From assembly GCA_020634495.1 (NCBI GenBank), contig JACKBR010000104.1, positions 1 to 5,521 on the forward strand: DNA of 5,521 bases. The letters run 5' to 3'. Shown in pieces: positions 4,607 to 5,521 of the stretch. The notes beneath the pieces are model-generated. The model had not been told where the DNA came from. It saw nothing but the letters and a program-made list of their open reading frames with translations, and searched no databases. The translations under genes and the position numbers were made by a program. Each line of letters opens with the position of its first letter. Position 1 is the stretch's first letter. The DNA is from Ardenticatenaceae bacterium (lineage in GTDB: Bacteria; Chloroflexota; Anaerolineae; Promineifilales; Promineifilaceae).

Positions 4607-5521
4607 CGCAGCAAAAGCAACCCCAGCGGCCGCAATCGTTTTGTGAATTTCAGCCGTTGTGTGCTGCGTAGACAAAAACCCAGCTTCAAATTGTGACGGT
4701 GCCAGATAAACCCCACGCGACAACATCATCTGGAAATATTGGGCAAATCGTTCTGTATTCGCCTGACTGGCCGTTTCCCAATTTACCACCGGTTGGTCGG
4801 CAAAAAACAGGCCAAACATGGTTCCAACGCGATTTTGCTGGATAGTCACGCCAGCTTCTTTGGCGGCCATAGCCAGACCATTCATCAACTGCGCACCCCG
4901 CACTTCTAAGTCGTCCCAAACGCCAGGAGCCTGGATCGCTTTTAGCGTTTCAATGCCAGCCGTCATCGCCAGCGGATTGCCAGACAGGGTGCCCGCCTGG
5001 TACATCGGCCCGACCGGCGCAACCAACTCCATAATGTCGCGGCGGCCACCGTAAGCGCCTACAGGCAGCCCACCACCTATCACCTTGCCCAATGCCGTAA
5101 TGTCGGGCTGAATGCCATACAAAGTTTGCGCCCCGCCGGGATGCACCCGGAAGCCGGTCATCACCTCGTCAAAGATGAGCAACGCACCGTTGTTGGCGGT
5201 CACCTCGCGCAAACCGGGCAAAAAGCCTTCAATAGGCGGCACCAGTCCCATGTTGCCGCTCACTGGCTCCACGATGACGGCCGCAATCTCGCCTGAAAAT
5301 TGAGCAAAAAGCTGCTTCACAGCTTCGAGGTCATTGTAAGGAGCCACCAGGGTATCGGCGGTCGTGGCTTTGGGTACGCCAGGGGAATCTGGCAAGCCCA
5401 GCGTGGCCACGCCGGAGCCAGCCTGCACCAGCAGCATGTCAGCATGGCCATGATAATTGCCCTGGAATTTAATAATTTTCGTGCGCTGGGTAAAGGCGCG
5501 GGCCAGGCGCAGGGCGCTCAT
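4592..5521 (-). CDS. hemL: Glutamate-1-semialdehyde 2,1-aminomutase, N-terminus outside window
   Basis: This PLP enzyme converts glutamate-1-semialdehyde to 5-aminolevulinate in the C5 route of tetrapyrrole synthesis, in the cytoplasm. The 309 residues seen cover about the last 70 percent of a usual 425-430-residue protein. Signatures include [14 protein letters not shown] (15-28), VEPVSGN (84-90), [13 protein letters not shown] (114-126) with the PLP-ring Asp118, [17 protein letters not shown] (144-160) with the Schiff-base Lys146, and [13 protein letters not shown] (174-186). The Met at the window edge is the internal one of the family's conserved xMSAxRLAR segment, so the true start lies beyond 5521. 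The family match ends at about AFAAL; the last three residues T-G-H and the stop come from a short repeat. No transcription terminator is obvious after it. Confidence 0.97.
   Translation of the reverse strand: MSALRLARAFTQRTKIIKFQGNYHGHADMLLVQAGSGVATLGLPDSPGVPKATTADTLVAPYNDLEAVKQLFAQFSGEIAAVIVEPVSGNMGLVPPIEGFLPGLREVTANNGALLIFDEVMTGFRVHPGGAQTLYGIQPDITALGKVIGGGLPVGAYGGRRDIMELVAPVGPMYQAGTLSGNPLAMTAGIETLKAIQAPGVWDDLEVRGAQLMNGLAMAAKEAGVTIQQNRVGTMFGLFFADQPVVNWETASQANTERFAQYFQMMLSRGVYLAPSQFEAGFLSTQHTTAEIHKTIAAAGVAFAALTGH

Larger units (their letters stand above)
39..5283. repeat. Dispersed, highly iterated palindrome CGGCCG / ACGGCCGT
   Basis: CGGCCG begins at 39, 84, 165, 491, 778, 1002, 1482, 2114, 2350, 2610, 2850, 3573, 4003, 4552, 4627 and 5278: sixteen copies, against one to three expected by chance. 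Nine of them (165, 778, 1482, 2114, 2350, 2610, 2850, 3573 and 4552) sit in the full octamer ACGGCCGT, against about 0.1 expected. Copies occur in all genes and in the gap at 4552, in different reading frames. In frame they mostly give Thr-Ala-Val, Lys-Arg-Pro-Leu or Gly-Arg-Pro. The coordinates given span the first to the last copy. Confidence 0.85.

Overview
The window looks like chromosomal DNA from an environmental bacterium, most plausibly a member of the Chloroflexota (Anaerolineae-like). This is an inference from three things: a GT-C glycosyltransferase with tandem C-terminal beta domains, an unusual load of short tandem and inverted repeats, and a very frequent palindrome, ACGGCCGT. 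No rRNA, tRNA, CRISPR array or transposase is visible.

Layout. Nearly all coding is on the minus strand, so it is read from right to left. The order of transcription is: hemL (glutamate-1-semialdehyde aminomutase, 5' end cut by the window edge, 4592-5521); a 103-bp gap with a possible promoter; an 807-residue polytopic GT39/DUF2142-like membrane glycosyltransferase (2065-4488); a 160-bp repeat-filled gap; a small MazG-type nucleotide pyrophosphohydrolase (1596-1904); and an O-antigen ligase/polymerase-like membrane protein (124-1596). The last two share one base at a TAATG junction. At the left edge, the 3' end of a plus-strand gene (2-127) converges on the ligase gene and overlaps it by four bases, so the two stop codons interlock.

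How the genes work together. The large glycosyltransferase and the O-antigen ligase-like protein are both expected to act on polyprenyl-linked sugars at the outer face of the membrane, so the centre of the window is probably a cell-surface glycan locus. The MazG protein (nucleotide clean-up) is translationally coupled to the ligase but has no obvious role in it. hemL (tetrapyrrole synthesis) is a housekeeping neighbour.

The most notable content is the repeats. Six distinct repeat elements lie within about 2.7 kb. Three have been absorbed in frame into the glycosyltransferase gene, and a simple topology model places all three in cytoplasmic loops at the ends of membrane helices. One supplies the last residues and stop codon of hemL, one sits directly in front of the MazG start, and one 109-bp inverted repeat lies one base past the glycosyltransferase stop. 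Separately, CGGCCG occurs 16 times and its extended form ACGGCCGT nine times in 5.5 kb, which resembles the highly iterated palindromes known from cyanobacteria.
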